Assembly: GCA_903909415.1 (NCBI GenBank)
Contig: CAIVVS010000176.1
Coordinates: 1-16,963, forward strand
Length of the DNA stretch: 16,963 bases
Direction: 5' to 3'
Origin: an uncultured Pseudomonadota bacterium
GTDB taxonomy: Bacteria; Pseudomonadota; Gammaproteobacteria; Burkholderiales; SG8-39
Shown: positions 6,687 through 14,225 of the stretch, piece by piece
How the letters are laid out: each line of letters opens with the position of its first letter
How positions within the stretch are numbered: the stretch's first letter is position 1
Position numbers and translations under genes: made by a program
Notes under the pieces: model-generated
What the model saw: the letters and a program-made list of their open reading frames with translations, nothing else
The model's database searches: none
Told to the model about the DNA's origin: nothing

Positions 6687-6828
6687 GGCGTGCTTTCGGT
6701 TTCAACGGTAGCATCTGCGAGGAAGCCATGCAAATCCGCAATGGACTGCACCGGCCGCAAGCCCCTTGTAATCAGATCGCAACACGGCTCGCCTAGCGTT
6801 CTGCGTTTAGCCAAGTGACCAGTACACG
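6687..6828. promoter_or_regulatory. ppx-ppk1 divergent intergenic region
   Basis: 142 bp that must contain the promoters of both polyphosphate genes. It is less GC-rich than its surroundings. TTGTAA (6766-6771) is a possible -35 for ppk1, but no -10 at proper distance stands out. Neither gene has a clear Shine-Dalgarno. The segment near 6765-6783 only weakly recalls a Pho box. Confidence 0.3.
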
Positions 6829-8910
6829 ATGCCCAACGGCAAGCCCGTACAGCAGACCGCCCGCGACCCGCTGGCCCGGGAGGCCGGCATCCTCGCGTTC
6901 AACCGGCGGGTGCTTGCCCAGGCCGCGGACACGACCGCACCGTTGCTGGAGCGCCTGCGCTTCCTGTGCATCGTGTCCTCCAACCTCGACGAGTTCTTCG
7001 AGATCCGCGTCGCCGAACTCAAGGAACGCATCAAGCTGGGCGATGAGTTCACTGCCGAGGACCGGGAAGGCGCGCGCCGCACCTGCATCGAGGTCGGCAA
7101 GGAGGCCCACGAGATCGTCTCCGAGCAGTACCGCCTGCTGAACGACGAAATCCTCCCGGCGCTCGCGAAGAACGGCATCCGCATCCTGCAGGAGCATGAC
7201 TGGAGCCCCGAACAGCGGGCCTGGCTGCACGGGTACTTCCAACGCGACATCCTGCCCCTGCTCACGCCGATCGGGCTGGACCCCTCGCACCCCTTTCCGC
7301 GCGTGCTGAACAAGTCGCTCAACTTCGTGATCCAGCTGGAGGGACGCGACGCGTTCGGGCGCAACTCGGGCATCGCGGTGGTGCAGGCGCCGCGCCTGCT
7401 GCCGCGCATCATCCGCCTGCCGGACAAGCTCTGCCCCGCCGGCTTCCACTTCGTGCTGCTGACGGCGGTGCTGCAGGCCTTCGTGGGCGAGTTGTTCGAG
7501 GGCATGACGGTCCTCGGCTCGTTCTCCTTCCGGGTCACCCGGAACAGCGACCTGTGGGTGGACGAGGAGGAGATCACCGACCTGCGCCAGGCGCTGCAGG
7601 GCGAATTGCCGCAGCGCCACCTCGGCGACTCGGTTCGGCTGGAAGTCGCGCGCACCTGCCCGCCCGACGTGGCGTCCTTCCTGCTGCAACAGGTCGGCCT
7701 GGACGACGAGGACCTGTACCGCGTCGCGGGCCCCGTGAACCTGGTGCGCCTGATGCAGCTGCCGGACATGGTCGACGCCCCGAAGCACAAGTTCCCGCTG
7801 TTCAACACCGGCCTGCCGAAGGCGCTCGAGCAGAGCGATGACCTGTTCAAGGCGATCGCCGCCGGCGACATCCTCCTGCACCACCCGTTCCAGTCCTTCA
7901 ACCCGGTGATCGAATTGCTGGAGCAGGCCGCATCCGACCCCTCGGTGGTCGCGATCAAGCAGACCGTCTACCGCACCGGCACGGACTCGGTGCTGATGAA
8001 GTACCTCATCGATGCGGCCAAGCGCGGCAAGGAAGTCACGGTCGTCGTGGAACTGATGGCGCGCTTCGACGAGGAGGCCAACCTCAACTGGGCGGCCAAG
8101 CTGGAGGAGGTCGGCGCGCACGTGGTCTACGGCGTGGTCGGCTTCAAGACCCACGCGAAGATGCTGCTGGTCGTGCGCCGCGAGGGCGGCAAGCTGCGCC
8201 GTTACGTGCACCTGTCCACCGGCAACTACCACCCGCGCACCGCGCGGCTGTACACCGACTTCGGCCTGATGACCTGCAACGAGGAAATCGGCTCGGACGT
8301 GAACGAGGTGTTCAAGCAGCTCACCGGCCTGGGCAACTCGCGCAAGCTGCACCACCTGTGGGTCGCGCCGTTCACGCTGCACGACCAGATGGTGGCGGCG
8401 ATACGCCGCGAGGCGCGCCACGCCCGCGAGGGACGCAAGGCGCGCATCATCGCCAAGATGAATGCACTGCTCGAGGACCGGGTCATCGACGCGCTCTACG
8501 ACGCATCGCGCGACGGGGTGAAGATCGACCTGGTGGTGCGCGGCGTCAGCGCCCTGCGGCCCGGCATCCCGGGCATGTCGGAGAACATCCGGGTGCGCTC
8601 GATCATCGGGCGCTTCCTCGAGCACCACCGCATCTTCTACTTCCTCAACGACGGCGAGGAGAACGTGTACCTTTCCAGCGCGGACTGGATGGAACGCAAC
8701 TTCTTCCGCCGCATCGAACTGGGCTTCCCGGTGCTGGACCCGAAGCTGAAGGCCAGGGTGATACGCGAGGGACTGCGGCCCTACCTGGCCGACAACACCC
8801 AGGCCTGGGAACTCGGTTCCGACGGGTCCTACGTCCGGGTGCGCTCGCAGGGCCGCGTGCCGAGGTCCGCGCAACGCGAGCTGCTTGAGCTGCTGAGGGC
8901 GAAAACCTGA
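6829..8910 (+). CDS. ppk1: Polyphosphate kinase 1
   Basis: 693-aa PPK1, which makes inorganic polyphosphate reversibly from ATP through a phospho-His intermediate; length matches E. coli Ppk (688 aa). The N-domain starts with the family block LERLRFLCIVSSNLDEFFEIR (about 40-60). A head-domain stretch LTPIGLDPSHPFP lies at about 145-157. Catalytic domains follow: KQTVYRTG (377-384), VELMARFDEEANLNWA (407-422), and the catalytic His442 in GFKTHAKM. STGNYH (463-468), RGVSALRPGI (571-580) and the second conserved His599 in FLEHHRIF are all present. No catalytic residue is missing. The ATG at 6829 is the first in frame giving the standard N-terminus, though no good ribosome site precedes it. It is divergent from ppx and convergent with the porin gene. 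Confidence 0.97.
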   Translation: MPNGKPVQQTARDPLAREAGILAFNRRVLAQAADTTAPLLERLRFLCIVSSNLDEFFEIRVAELKERIKLGDEFTAEDREGARRTCIEVGKEAHEIVSEQYRLLNDEILPALAKNGIRILQEHDWSPEQRAWLHGYFQRDILPLLTPIGLDPSHPFPRVLNKSLNFVIQLEGRDAFGRNSGIAVVQAPRLLPRIIRLPDKLCPAGFHFVLLTAVLQAFVGELFEGMTVLGSFSFRVTRNSDLWVDEEEITDLRQALQGELPQRHLGDSVRLEVARTCPPDVASFLLQQVGLDDEDLYRVAGPVNLVRLMQLPDMVDAPKHKFPLFNTGLPKALEQSDDLFKAIAAGDILLHHPFQSFNPVIELLEQAASDPSVVAIKQTVYRTGTDSVLMKYLIDAAKRGKEVTVVVELMARFDEEANLNWAAKLEEVGAHVVYGVVGFKTHAKMLLVVRREGGKLRRYVHLSTGNYHPRTARLYTDFGLMTCNEEIGSDVNEVFKQLTGLGNSRKLHHLWVAPFTLHDQMVAAIRREARHAREGRKARIIAKMNALLEDRVIDALYDASRDGVKIDLVVRGVSALRPGIPGMSENIRVRSIIGRFLEHHRIFYFLNDGEENVYLSSADWMERNFFRRIELGFPVLDPKLKARVIREGLRPYLADNTQAWELGSDGSYVRVRSQGRVPRSAQRELLELLRAKT

Positions 8911-8939
8911 GAGCAGGCGGCGGGGATCGCCGCCCGCTC
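8911..8939. terminator. Stem-loop between ppk1 and the porin gene
   Basis: Right after the ppk1 stop, GAGC (8911-8914) and GGCGGCG (8916-8922) pair with CGCCGCC (8928-8934) and GCTC (8936-8939) around a 5-nt loop, with one A/C mismatch. The far arm runs into the stop codon of the convergent porin gene. There is no T-tract, so this is a probable bidirectional terminator by position and symmetry only. Confidence 0.48.
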
Positions 8940-10284
8940 AGAACTCCGTATGCAGCCGCACGGTCCACACGCGCACCGGGCCGGCGCGGTCCGCGTTGTA
9001 GCCCGGATTGCGGACCTGCTGGTAATCCAGCGTCGCCCAGAAGCGGCTCATCAGCCGGGCACTGTAGTAGGCCTCGGTGATGCGCTCGGTGGCGTAGTTC
9101 AGCGCGCCGTCGCCGAGGAAGAAGCCGCGACCGCCGCGGCGCAGGAACTCCCGGTGCGTGGGTGACAGGCCGTTCGCCGCCATCGCGATGCCGAGTTCGT
9201 CGCCCTCGCGCGACCAGCGCCGTCCGTCCAGCACCACCCCGCCGCTGACCGACTGGTCGATCTCGGTGAAGGCGAAGGTCTCGCGTTCGCCGTCGCTGCG
9301 GCTGGCGCGCAGGAAGGCGCCCACGCCCTCGGCGATGGACTGTTCGACGTTGATGCCCGCGCCGCGCTTGGAGGACGCCGAGCGCGCCATGCTGAGCTCG
9401 GGCACCACGCCCGCCGGGGCACGGTCCAGCGCGTCGCGGAAGCTCGCCATGTCGGCCACGTTGCGGAACGCGAGCAGGCGCAGCTTGCCGGGCCGTCCCG
9501 CGAGTTCGTATGGCTTCTCGATCTCCAGCGCGTCGCCATGGCTCGCGAACACGCGCGGGTTCATGCGCAGGCCGTTGGACTCGCGCGGCATCAGGAAACG
9601 CCCCGCGCGCACCGACCAGCCAGGCGTGATCCATTCCAGCGCCGCGCCCCAGGTGTAGCCGCGCGCATCGGCCGGGAAGTCCCAGGCGCCGTGGGTCATC
9701 AGCGACCAGTTCATGAACTGGCGGCGCGGCTCGTGGCTGTAGGCGTTGTCATCGAACAGGTCCAGCGCCGACAGGTTGCCGGCGGTGAACACCAGCCGGT
9801 TGCGGTCCACGTGGCCGGCGAGCTGGTTCTGGTCGGACTCCAGGTACTCGGTGCCGCCGCCCAGGCCGACGGTGTGGCGCGCGAACAGCCGTGCGCGGTA
9901 GAAGGTCGGGTCGGCGCCCGAGGTGCGCGCCATCTCGCCGTTGGTGAATCCGCCCAGCCCGGTGAGGTTGGACAGGGGCGTGCCCAGCGCGACCTCCGGG
10001 TTGAAGTAGAGCTCGCCGCCCTGCCAGGTGCGCATGCCGGCGAACAGCGTGGCGGTGGTGGAGCGGCTCCACTCGCGCTGCGTGGTGAGACTGTTCGCGC
10101 CGGTGTAGGGCGCGGCGAACGGCTGCTTGCGCTGGCCGGTCCAGGTCATCTGGCCGTGGGCGCCGACCGCTTCGGTGGGCTGTGCCGCGGCGGCCGGTGC
10201 GTCGGCCGCCCGCGCGACATGCGACGCCATCCCGCCGCCCAGCAGGAGCGCCTGCAACACGGCGAAAATGACCCGGAATTGCAT
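8938..10284 (-). CDS. OprB-like carbohydrate-selective porin
   Basis: 448-aa outer-membrane protein. The N-terminus (MQFRVIFAVLQALLLGGG... with ARA at 25-27) is a Sec signal peptide, probably cut after residue 27. The rest alternates polar and hydrophobic residues as beta strands do, and ends in Phe (TVRLHTEF), the usual C-terminal signal read by BamA. Family landmarks fit OprB porins: ELYFNPEVALGTPLS, GLGGFTNGE, the FRARLF-like FYRARLF block, and the C-terminal DYQQVRNPGYNADRAGPVRVW. OprB-type porins let sugars diffuse across the outer membrane. The sugar here is unknown; the next upstream gene, a fructokinase, makes hexoses a reasonable guess. It has a recognisable promoter of its own at 10310-10338. 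No clear Shine-Dalgarno precedes the ATG at 10282-10284, but later Met codons would destroy the signal peptide. Confidence 0.82.
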   Translation of the reverse strand: MQFRVIFAVLQALLLGGGMASHVARAADAPAAAAQPTEAVGAHGQMTWTGQRKQPFAAPYTGANSLTTQREWSRSTTATLFAGMRTWQGGELYFNPEVALGTPLSNLTGLGGFTNGEMARTSGADPTFYRARLFARHTVGLGGGTEYLESDQNQLAGHVDRNRLVFTAGNLSALDLFDDNAYSHEPRRQFMNWSLMTHGAWDFPADARGYTWGAALEWITPGWSVRAGRFLMPRESNGLRMNPRVFASHGDALEIEKPYELAGRPGKLRLLAFRNVADMASFRDALDRAPAGVVPELSMARSASSKRGAGINVEQSIAEGVGAFLRASRSDGERETFAFTEIDQSVSGGVVLDGRRWSREGDELGIAMAANGLSPTHREFLRRGGRGFFLGDGALNYATERITEAYYSARLMSRFWATLDYQQVRNPGYNADRAGPVRVWTVRLHTEF

Positions 10285-10309
10285 TATATGGCTGTTTTAA
10301 TTGACTATT

Positions 10310-10338
10310 TTTATACTACAGGATGCGCGCGGCGTCAG
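10310..10338 (-). promoter_or_regulatory. Sigma-70 type promoter of the porin gene
   Basis: On the minus strand, CTGACG (10333-10338) and TATAAA (10310-10315) are separated by exactly 17 bp. Matches to the consensus are 4/6 and 5/6. The segment 10282-10320 is the most AT-rich in the window and stands out against its GC-rich surroundings. Transcription would start about 20 nt before the porin ATG. Confidence 0.6.
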
Positions 10339-10404
10339 CGTGAAGGTTTCATGACGGCGTGCGCCACACACGACTCAGGGCGGGGTGACCCAATTCAGGG
10401 GTCC

Positions 10405-11352
10405 TCAGCGCATGCCGCGCGCCTGCTGCGCGCCCCACAGCCAGGCCGCGCCGCGCACGCCGCCGGAATCGCCATGGCGGTTGCGCATCAGCCGCGTGCG
10501 CACCTCGTCGGAGAACACATGCTCGCGCCACAGTTCCGGCACGCGCTCGTAGACGCGATGGATGTTCGACAGGCCGCCGCCCAGCACGATCACGTCCGGG
10601 TCGAGCAGGTTGATCACGCCGGCCAGCGCGCGCGCCAGGCGCCGCTCCCAGGCGTCGAGCACCGCCAGCGCGTCCGGGTCGGGCGGTGACATGAGGGCGC
10701 ACCGGGCCACTTCGGCCGCATCCACCGGCGCGCCCCCGTGCGGTCCACGCCGCCGCGCGTACTGCGCCGCCAGCGCCGGGCCCGACAGCCAGGCCTCGAC
10801 GCAGCCCACGCGCCCGCAATAGCACGAAGGCGCAGTCTCACCCGCCGCGCCGGAATCGCCAGCCGCGGCAAGCGGGTTGTGTCCCCACTCGCCGGCAATC
10901 GAATTGATCCCGTTCACCACCTCGCCGCGCACCACGATGCCGCCGCCGACGCCGGTACCCAGGATCACGCCGAACACCACCTCCGCGCCCATGCCCGCGC
11001 CGTCGGTCGCCTCGGACAGCGCGAAGCAGTTCGCATCGTTGGCCAGGCGCACCTCGCGGCCCAGCGCCTCCTCCAGGTCCTGGCGCAGCGGCTGGCCGTT
11101 GAGCGCGGTCGAGTTTGCGTTCTTGATGCGCCCGGTCAGCCGCGACAGCGCGCCGGGCATGGCCACGCCCAGCGTGCCGGTGCGGCCGAGTTCGGCCTCC
11201 GCGGCCCGCACCAGCGACACCACCGTCCGCACCATGGCAGCGTAGTCGCCCGCCGGCGTGGGCACGCGCCGGCGCAGCACCTGGCTGCCGCGCTCGTCCA
11301 GCGCGACGATCTCGGTCTTGGTGCCGCCCAGGTCTATGCCCAGTCGAAGCAT
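10405..11352 (-). CDS. mak: Fructokinase of the ROK family (Mak-like)
   Basis: 315-aa ATP-dependent sugar kinase, expected to phosphorylate fructose at C6 (and other hexoses more weakly). It has the ATP loop GIDLGGTKTE (5-14), the ROK motif with catalytic Asp106 in RLANDANCFA, the phosphate loop LGTGVGGG (131-138), and the ROK zinc site: His158 in EWGHNP, then Cys177, Cys179 and Cys184 in CYCGRVGC. It resembles E. coli Mak nearly throughout: KNANSTALNGQPL, INLLDPDVIVLGGG and the tail GDSGGVRGAAWLWG. It begins 34 bp after the ZIP gene and is probably co-transcribed from rluD-pgeF. The porin gene follows 120 bp downstream with its own promoter. N-acetylglucosamine kinase or glucokinase activity is the alternative; the Mak likeness is strong. 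Confidence 0.93.
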   Translation of the reverse strand: MLRLGIDLGGTKTEIVALDERGSQVLRRRVPTPAGDYAAMVRTVVSLVRAAEAELGRTGTLGVAMPGALSRLTGRIKNANSTALNGQPLRQDLEEALGREVRLANDANCFALSEATDGAGMGAEVVFGVILGTGVGGGIVVRGEVVNGINSIAGEWGHNPLAAAGDSGAAGETAPSCYCGRVGCVEAWLSGPALAAQYARRRGPHGGAPVDAAEVARCALMSPPDPDALAVLDAWERRLARALAGVINLLDPDVIVLGGGLSNIHRVYERVPELWREHVFSDEVRTRLMRNRHGDSGGVRGAAWLWGAQQARGMR

Positions 11353-11386
11353 CGGATCCCAGTTCCCTGCGTCATTCCCGCCATGC

Positions 11387-12283
11387 TCAGTGCTGGTGTC
11401 CGGTCAGGACGCCCACCCCGACGATCAGCCCGACCCCGACGGCGATCAGCAGCGCCTGGACCAGCGTGGCGCGCAGCTCGGTGCGCTGGTGCAGTCCGGG
11501 GATCAGGTCCGCCACCGCCACGTAGATCATGCTCGCCGCGGACAGCGCGAGCAGGGTGTTGATCATGTGTTCCATGGCCTGCAGCGCGAAGTAAGCCAGG
11601 ACCCCGCCCACCACCATCGACACGCTGGACAGCGCATTCATCAGCAGCGCGCCCATGCGGCTGTAGCCCGAGTGCAGCAGGATCACGAAATCACCGATCT
11701 CCTGCGGGATTTCGTGCGCCACCACCGCAAGCGCCGTGACCACGCCCAACTGCGGGCTCTCGAGGAAGGCGGCGGCGATCAGCACGCCGTCGACGAAGTT
11801 GTGGAAGCTGTCGCCCACCACGATCAGCAGGCCGCTGCGCCCACCCGCCTCGATCGCCGGCCCGTGGTGGTGCCCGTGCCCGTGGCCGTGCAGGTGCAGC
11901 GCGCCGTGGCCGTGGCCCGCGCCCCGGCCATGCGCCTTCTCGCCGGCGTGCCCGTGGGCCGGCGGCTCGGCGTCGCCGCCCCCCGCCTCCGCGAACTCCT
12001 CGGCGCCGATGTGGTGGTGGCGCCAGAGCACCAGCTTCTCCAGGATGAAGAACCCGAAGATGCCCGCCAGCACGGTGGCCGCCACCGCGCCGATGTCGCT
12101 GGCATTGCTGAAGGCGTGCGGCAGCGTCTCGAGGAAGGCTGCGCCCAGCAGCGCGCCGATCGCCACGCTCACCAGGTGCGGGATCCATGCGGCGCGCGCA
12201 GACCACGCAATGCCGGCGGCCATCACCGCGGAGAGCACGCCGCCGGCCACGCAGGCGCCGACGATCCAGTAGAGGGTGTTCAT
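11387..12283 (-). CDS. ZIP family divalent metal transporter
   Basis: 298-aa inner-membrane transporter for Zn(II), perhaps also Fe(II) or Mn(II). Roughly eight hydrophobic segments flank a His-rich cytoplasmic loop (about 88-141) that holds some fifteen His, many as HG repeats. The metal path motifs are intact: DSFHNFVDGV (158-167; His161, Asn162, Asp165) and HEIPQEIGD (190-198; His190, Glu191, Glu195), the signature of ZIP helices IV and V. The ATG overlaps the pgeF stop as ATGA (12280-12283), so translation is probably coupled. The His loop likely binds or senses zinc. Most similar families are the bacterial ZupT/GufA-type members; I do not assign a gene symbol. Confidence 0.92.
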   Translation of the reverse strand: MNTLYWIVGACVAGGVLSAVMAAGIAWSARAAWIPHLVSVAIGALLGAAFLETLPHAFSNASDIGAVAATVLAGIFGFFILEKLVLWRHHHIGAEEFAEAGGGDAEPPAHGHAGEKAHGRGAGHGHGALHLHGHGHGHHHGPAIEAGGRSGLLIVVGDSFHNFVDGVLIAAAFLESPQLGVVTALAVVAHEIPQEIGDFVILLHSGYSRMGALLMNALSSVSMVVGGVLAYFALQAMEHMINTLLALSAASMIYVAVADLIPGLHQRTELRATLVQALLIAVGVGLIVGVGVLTGHQH

Positions 12284-13041
12284 GAAGGTTGGATCCAGAT
12301 GAGGCTGGCCATGCGGCCGGTTGCGCCGTCACGGCGAAAGGAATAGAAGCGCGCGGCATCGGCGTGCGTGCAGTGCGTGCCGCCGCCGACGCGTGCCACG
12401 CCGACCCGCCCGAGGCGCCGGCGCGCGAGCAGCGGCAGGTCCGCGAACCAGTGGCCCGGCCGCGTCGCCTGGAAGGCGTCGGCATCGCCGGCATGGGCGG
12501 CGACGAAGGCGTCGCGCACCTCGGCACCGACCTCGTAGGCCGGCGCCGCGATGCCCGGACCGATCCAGGCCATCAGGCGGCGCGGTTCGGCGCCCATCGC
12601 GCGCACGGTGTTCTCCAGCACGCCCGCGGCCAGGCCGCGCCAACCGGCATGCGCCAGCGCCACCACCGTGCCGGCCTCGTCGCACAGGAACACCGGCAGG
12701 CAGTCGGCGGTCAGCACCGCGCACACCGCGCCGGGCGCGCGCGCGATCGCCGCATCGGCCTCGGGTTCACCGGCCTCGGGCGCATCGACATCGACGACGC
12801 GCGTGCCGTGCACCTGCTTCATCCAGGCCGGTTCGGCCGGCAGCAGCGCGCGCAGCACCGCGCGGTTGCGCGCCACCGCCGGCGGTTCGTCACCGCAACG
12901 CGAGCCCAGGTTCATCGCGTCATGCGGCGCGCGGCTGCTGCCGCCGGCGCGCGTGGTGACCAGGGTGCGCACGCGCGCCGGCGCGGGCCAGTCGGCGCCC
13001 AGCCAGCCGTGCGGCCACGGCGGGGCGACGGGGCCGGTCAC
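12280..13041 (-). CDS. pgeF: PgeF/YfiH: peptidoglycan editing factor, LACC1-like purine nucleoside phosphorylase family
   Basis: 253 aa from a GTG start. Members act on purine nucleosides (adenosine phosphorolysis or deamination) and in E. coli YfiH keeps L-Ser out of the peptidoglycan stem peptide. The zinc ligands are all present: His78 in MKQVHGTRVV, Cys114 in TADCLPVFL and His131 in ALAHAGWRGL. Other family blocks are the start LVTTRAGGSS, MNLG, WIGPGIAAPAYEVG and the tail TGRMASLIW. The frame is open further upstream to an ATG at 13305, but that would lie inside rluD and add a non-family Arg/Pro-rich stretch. The GTG at 13039-13041 overlaps the rluD stop (GTGA) and gives the usual length (E. 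coli 243 aa). The next gene (ZIP) overlaps by ATGA. Confidence 0.92.
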   Translation of the reverse strand: MTGPVAPPWPHGWLGADWPAPARVRTLVTTRAGGSSRAPHDAMNLGSRCGDEPPAVARNRAVLRALLPAEPAWMKQVHGTRVVDVDAPEAGEPEADAAIARAPGAVCAVLTADCLPVFLCDEAGTVVALAHAGWRGLAAGVLENTVRAMGAEPRRLMAWIGPGIAAPAYEVGAEVRDAFVAAHAGDADAFQATRPGHWFADLPLLARRRLGRVGVARVGGGTHCTHADAARFYSFRRDGATGRMASLIWIQPS

Positions 13042-14225
13042 GACAGCGATTCCACCAGCGCCCCGAGGTCGGCGGGCACGGGTGACTCGAACTGCAGGGT
13101 CCTGCGGCTGGTCGGGTGCACGAAGGCCAGGCGTTGCGCGTGCAGCGCCTGGCGCCCCAGCCGGCACGCCAGTTCCTGCATGTCCGGCGAGCCGGCGGTG
13201 CGCCCGCCACCGCGCCCGGTGTAGACCGTGTCGCCCACCAGCGGGTGGCCGATGGACAGCATGTGCACGCGGATCTGGTGCGTGCGACCGGTGGCGAGCG
13301 AACACTCCAGCAGGGTCGCGCCCTGGAGCGGCCGCAGCACGCGGTAGCGCGTCAGCGCTTCCCGTCCGCTGCCCAGGCCATCCGGCACCACCGCCATGCG
13401 CGTGCGCACGCGCGTGTCGCGGCCGATCGGCGCATCCACTTCCCCGTCCTTCGCAACCGCGCCATGCACCACGGCGAGGTACTCGCGCTTGACGGTGCGC
13501 GCCTGCAGCTGGCGCACCAGGTGGGTCTGCGCCTGCGGCGTCTTGGCCACCACCAGCAGGCCGCTGGTGTCCTTGTCGAGGCGGTGCACGATGCCGGCGC
13601 GCGCCACGCGGACCAGCGCGGGAAAACGGAACAGCAGCCCGTTGAGCATCGTGCCCTGCCAGTTGCCGCTGCCGGGATGGACCACCAGGCCGGCGGGCTT
13701 GTCCAGCACGACCACCGAGTCATCCTCATGCACGATGGACAGGGGGATGTCCTCGGGGCGGAACGCGAGTTCGGCCTCGCCCGGCTGCTCCGCAAGGTCC
13801 ACGCTTTCGCCGCCCAGCAGGCGGTCGCTGGGCTCGGCGGATGCACCGTCGAGCAGCACGTGGCCGGCCTCCAGCCAGCTCTTGAGCCGGTTGCGGGAAT
13901 GCTCGGGGAACAGCTTCGCCAGCGACTGGTCCACGCGCAGGCCGGCGTGGTCCCTGGGCACCCGCGCGTGGCGCACAGCCTGGGCGCCGCCCTCGCCGTC
14001 CGGGTCCGGGTCGCCATCGGCCTGCGCCTCGAAGTCGGCGTCCGGTCCGGCCACGACCGGCACGGGCGGCAACGGCACGCGCGTGGATTCCGGCGCCGCG
14101 ACGGCGGCGGCCGGCCCGCGCGCGGCACGCTTGCGGCCACGGGCGCCCCCGGCGCCACCCTCGGGGACACCCTCGCGCGCCGCGCTATAATCCGCTGATC
14201 CGTCTGATCTTTTGGCAGCGCACAT
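13038..14225 (-). CDS. rluD: RluD: 23S rRNA pseudouridine synthase (start uncertain)
   Basis: Modifies 23S rRNA helix 69 uridines (1911, 1915, 1917 in E. coli). From ATG 14225 it has 395 aa. An S4 RNA-binding domain lies at about 96-149 (LRVDQSLAKLFPEHSRNRLKSWL), followed by the RluA-type catalytic domain with HRLDKDTSGLL (Asp217 catalytic), RTVKREYLAVVHG, and TGRTHQIRVHM. It is some 78 residues longer at the N-terminus than E. coli RluD, and the extra part is low-complexity Ala/Gly/Arg/Asp. I chose 14225 because GGGA lies 7 nt upstream, but this makes the gene overlap the first bases of the divergent bamD and contain its -10. A GTG at 14078 or one nearer the S4 domain may be the real start. 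pgeF follows with a GTGA overlap. Confidence 0.88.
   Translation of the reverse strand: MCAAKRSDGSADYSAAREGVPEGGAGGARGRKRAARGPAAAVAAPESTRVPLPPVPVVAGPDADFEAQADGDPDPDGEGGAQAVRHARVPRDHAGLRVDQSLAKLFPEHSRNRLKSWLEAGHVLLDGASAEPSDRLLGGESVDLAEQPGEAELAFRPEDIPLSIVHEDDSVVVLDKPAGLVVHPGSGNWQGTMLNGLLFRFPALVRVARAGIVHRLDKDTSGLLVVAKTPQAQTHLVRQLQARTVKREYLAVVHGAVAKDGEVDAPIGRDTRVRTRMAVVPDGLGSGREALTRYRVLRPLQGATLLECSLATGRTHQIRVHMLSIGHPLVGDTVYTGRGGGRTAGSPDMQELACRLGRQALHAQRLAFVHPTSRRTLQFESPVPADLGALVESLS
14164..14191 (+). promoter_or_regulatory. Sigma-70 promoter of bamD
   Basis: A perfect -10 TATAAT (14186-14191) stands in a GC-rich background, with GGGACA (14164-14169; 4/6 match) 16 bp upstream as -35. Transcription would start near 14198, giving a leader of about 26 nt before the bamD ATG. 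The site lies inside the long version of rluD on the opposite strand. Confidence 0.65.

Noticed and set aside
6764..6784. Possible Pho box upstream of ppk1
   Set aside because: Only scattered agreement with the CTGTCAT repeat pattern; the second half-site does not fit.
4728..8874. Very long open frames opposite ppx (rightward, about 4728-6818) and opposite ppk1 (leftward, about 6793-8874)
   Set aside because: They are mirror frames of GC-rich genes. Their translations are Arg/Ala/His-rich and match no family, and the sense strands carry full catalytic motifs.
13042..13305. Upstream extension of pgeF to ATG 13305
   Set aside because: The added residues are Arg/Pro/His-rich, lie wholly in rluD and have no match to the PgeF family. 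The GTG with GTGA overlap is far better.
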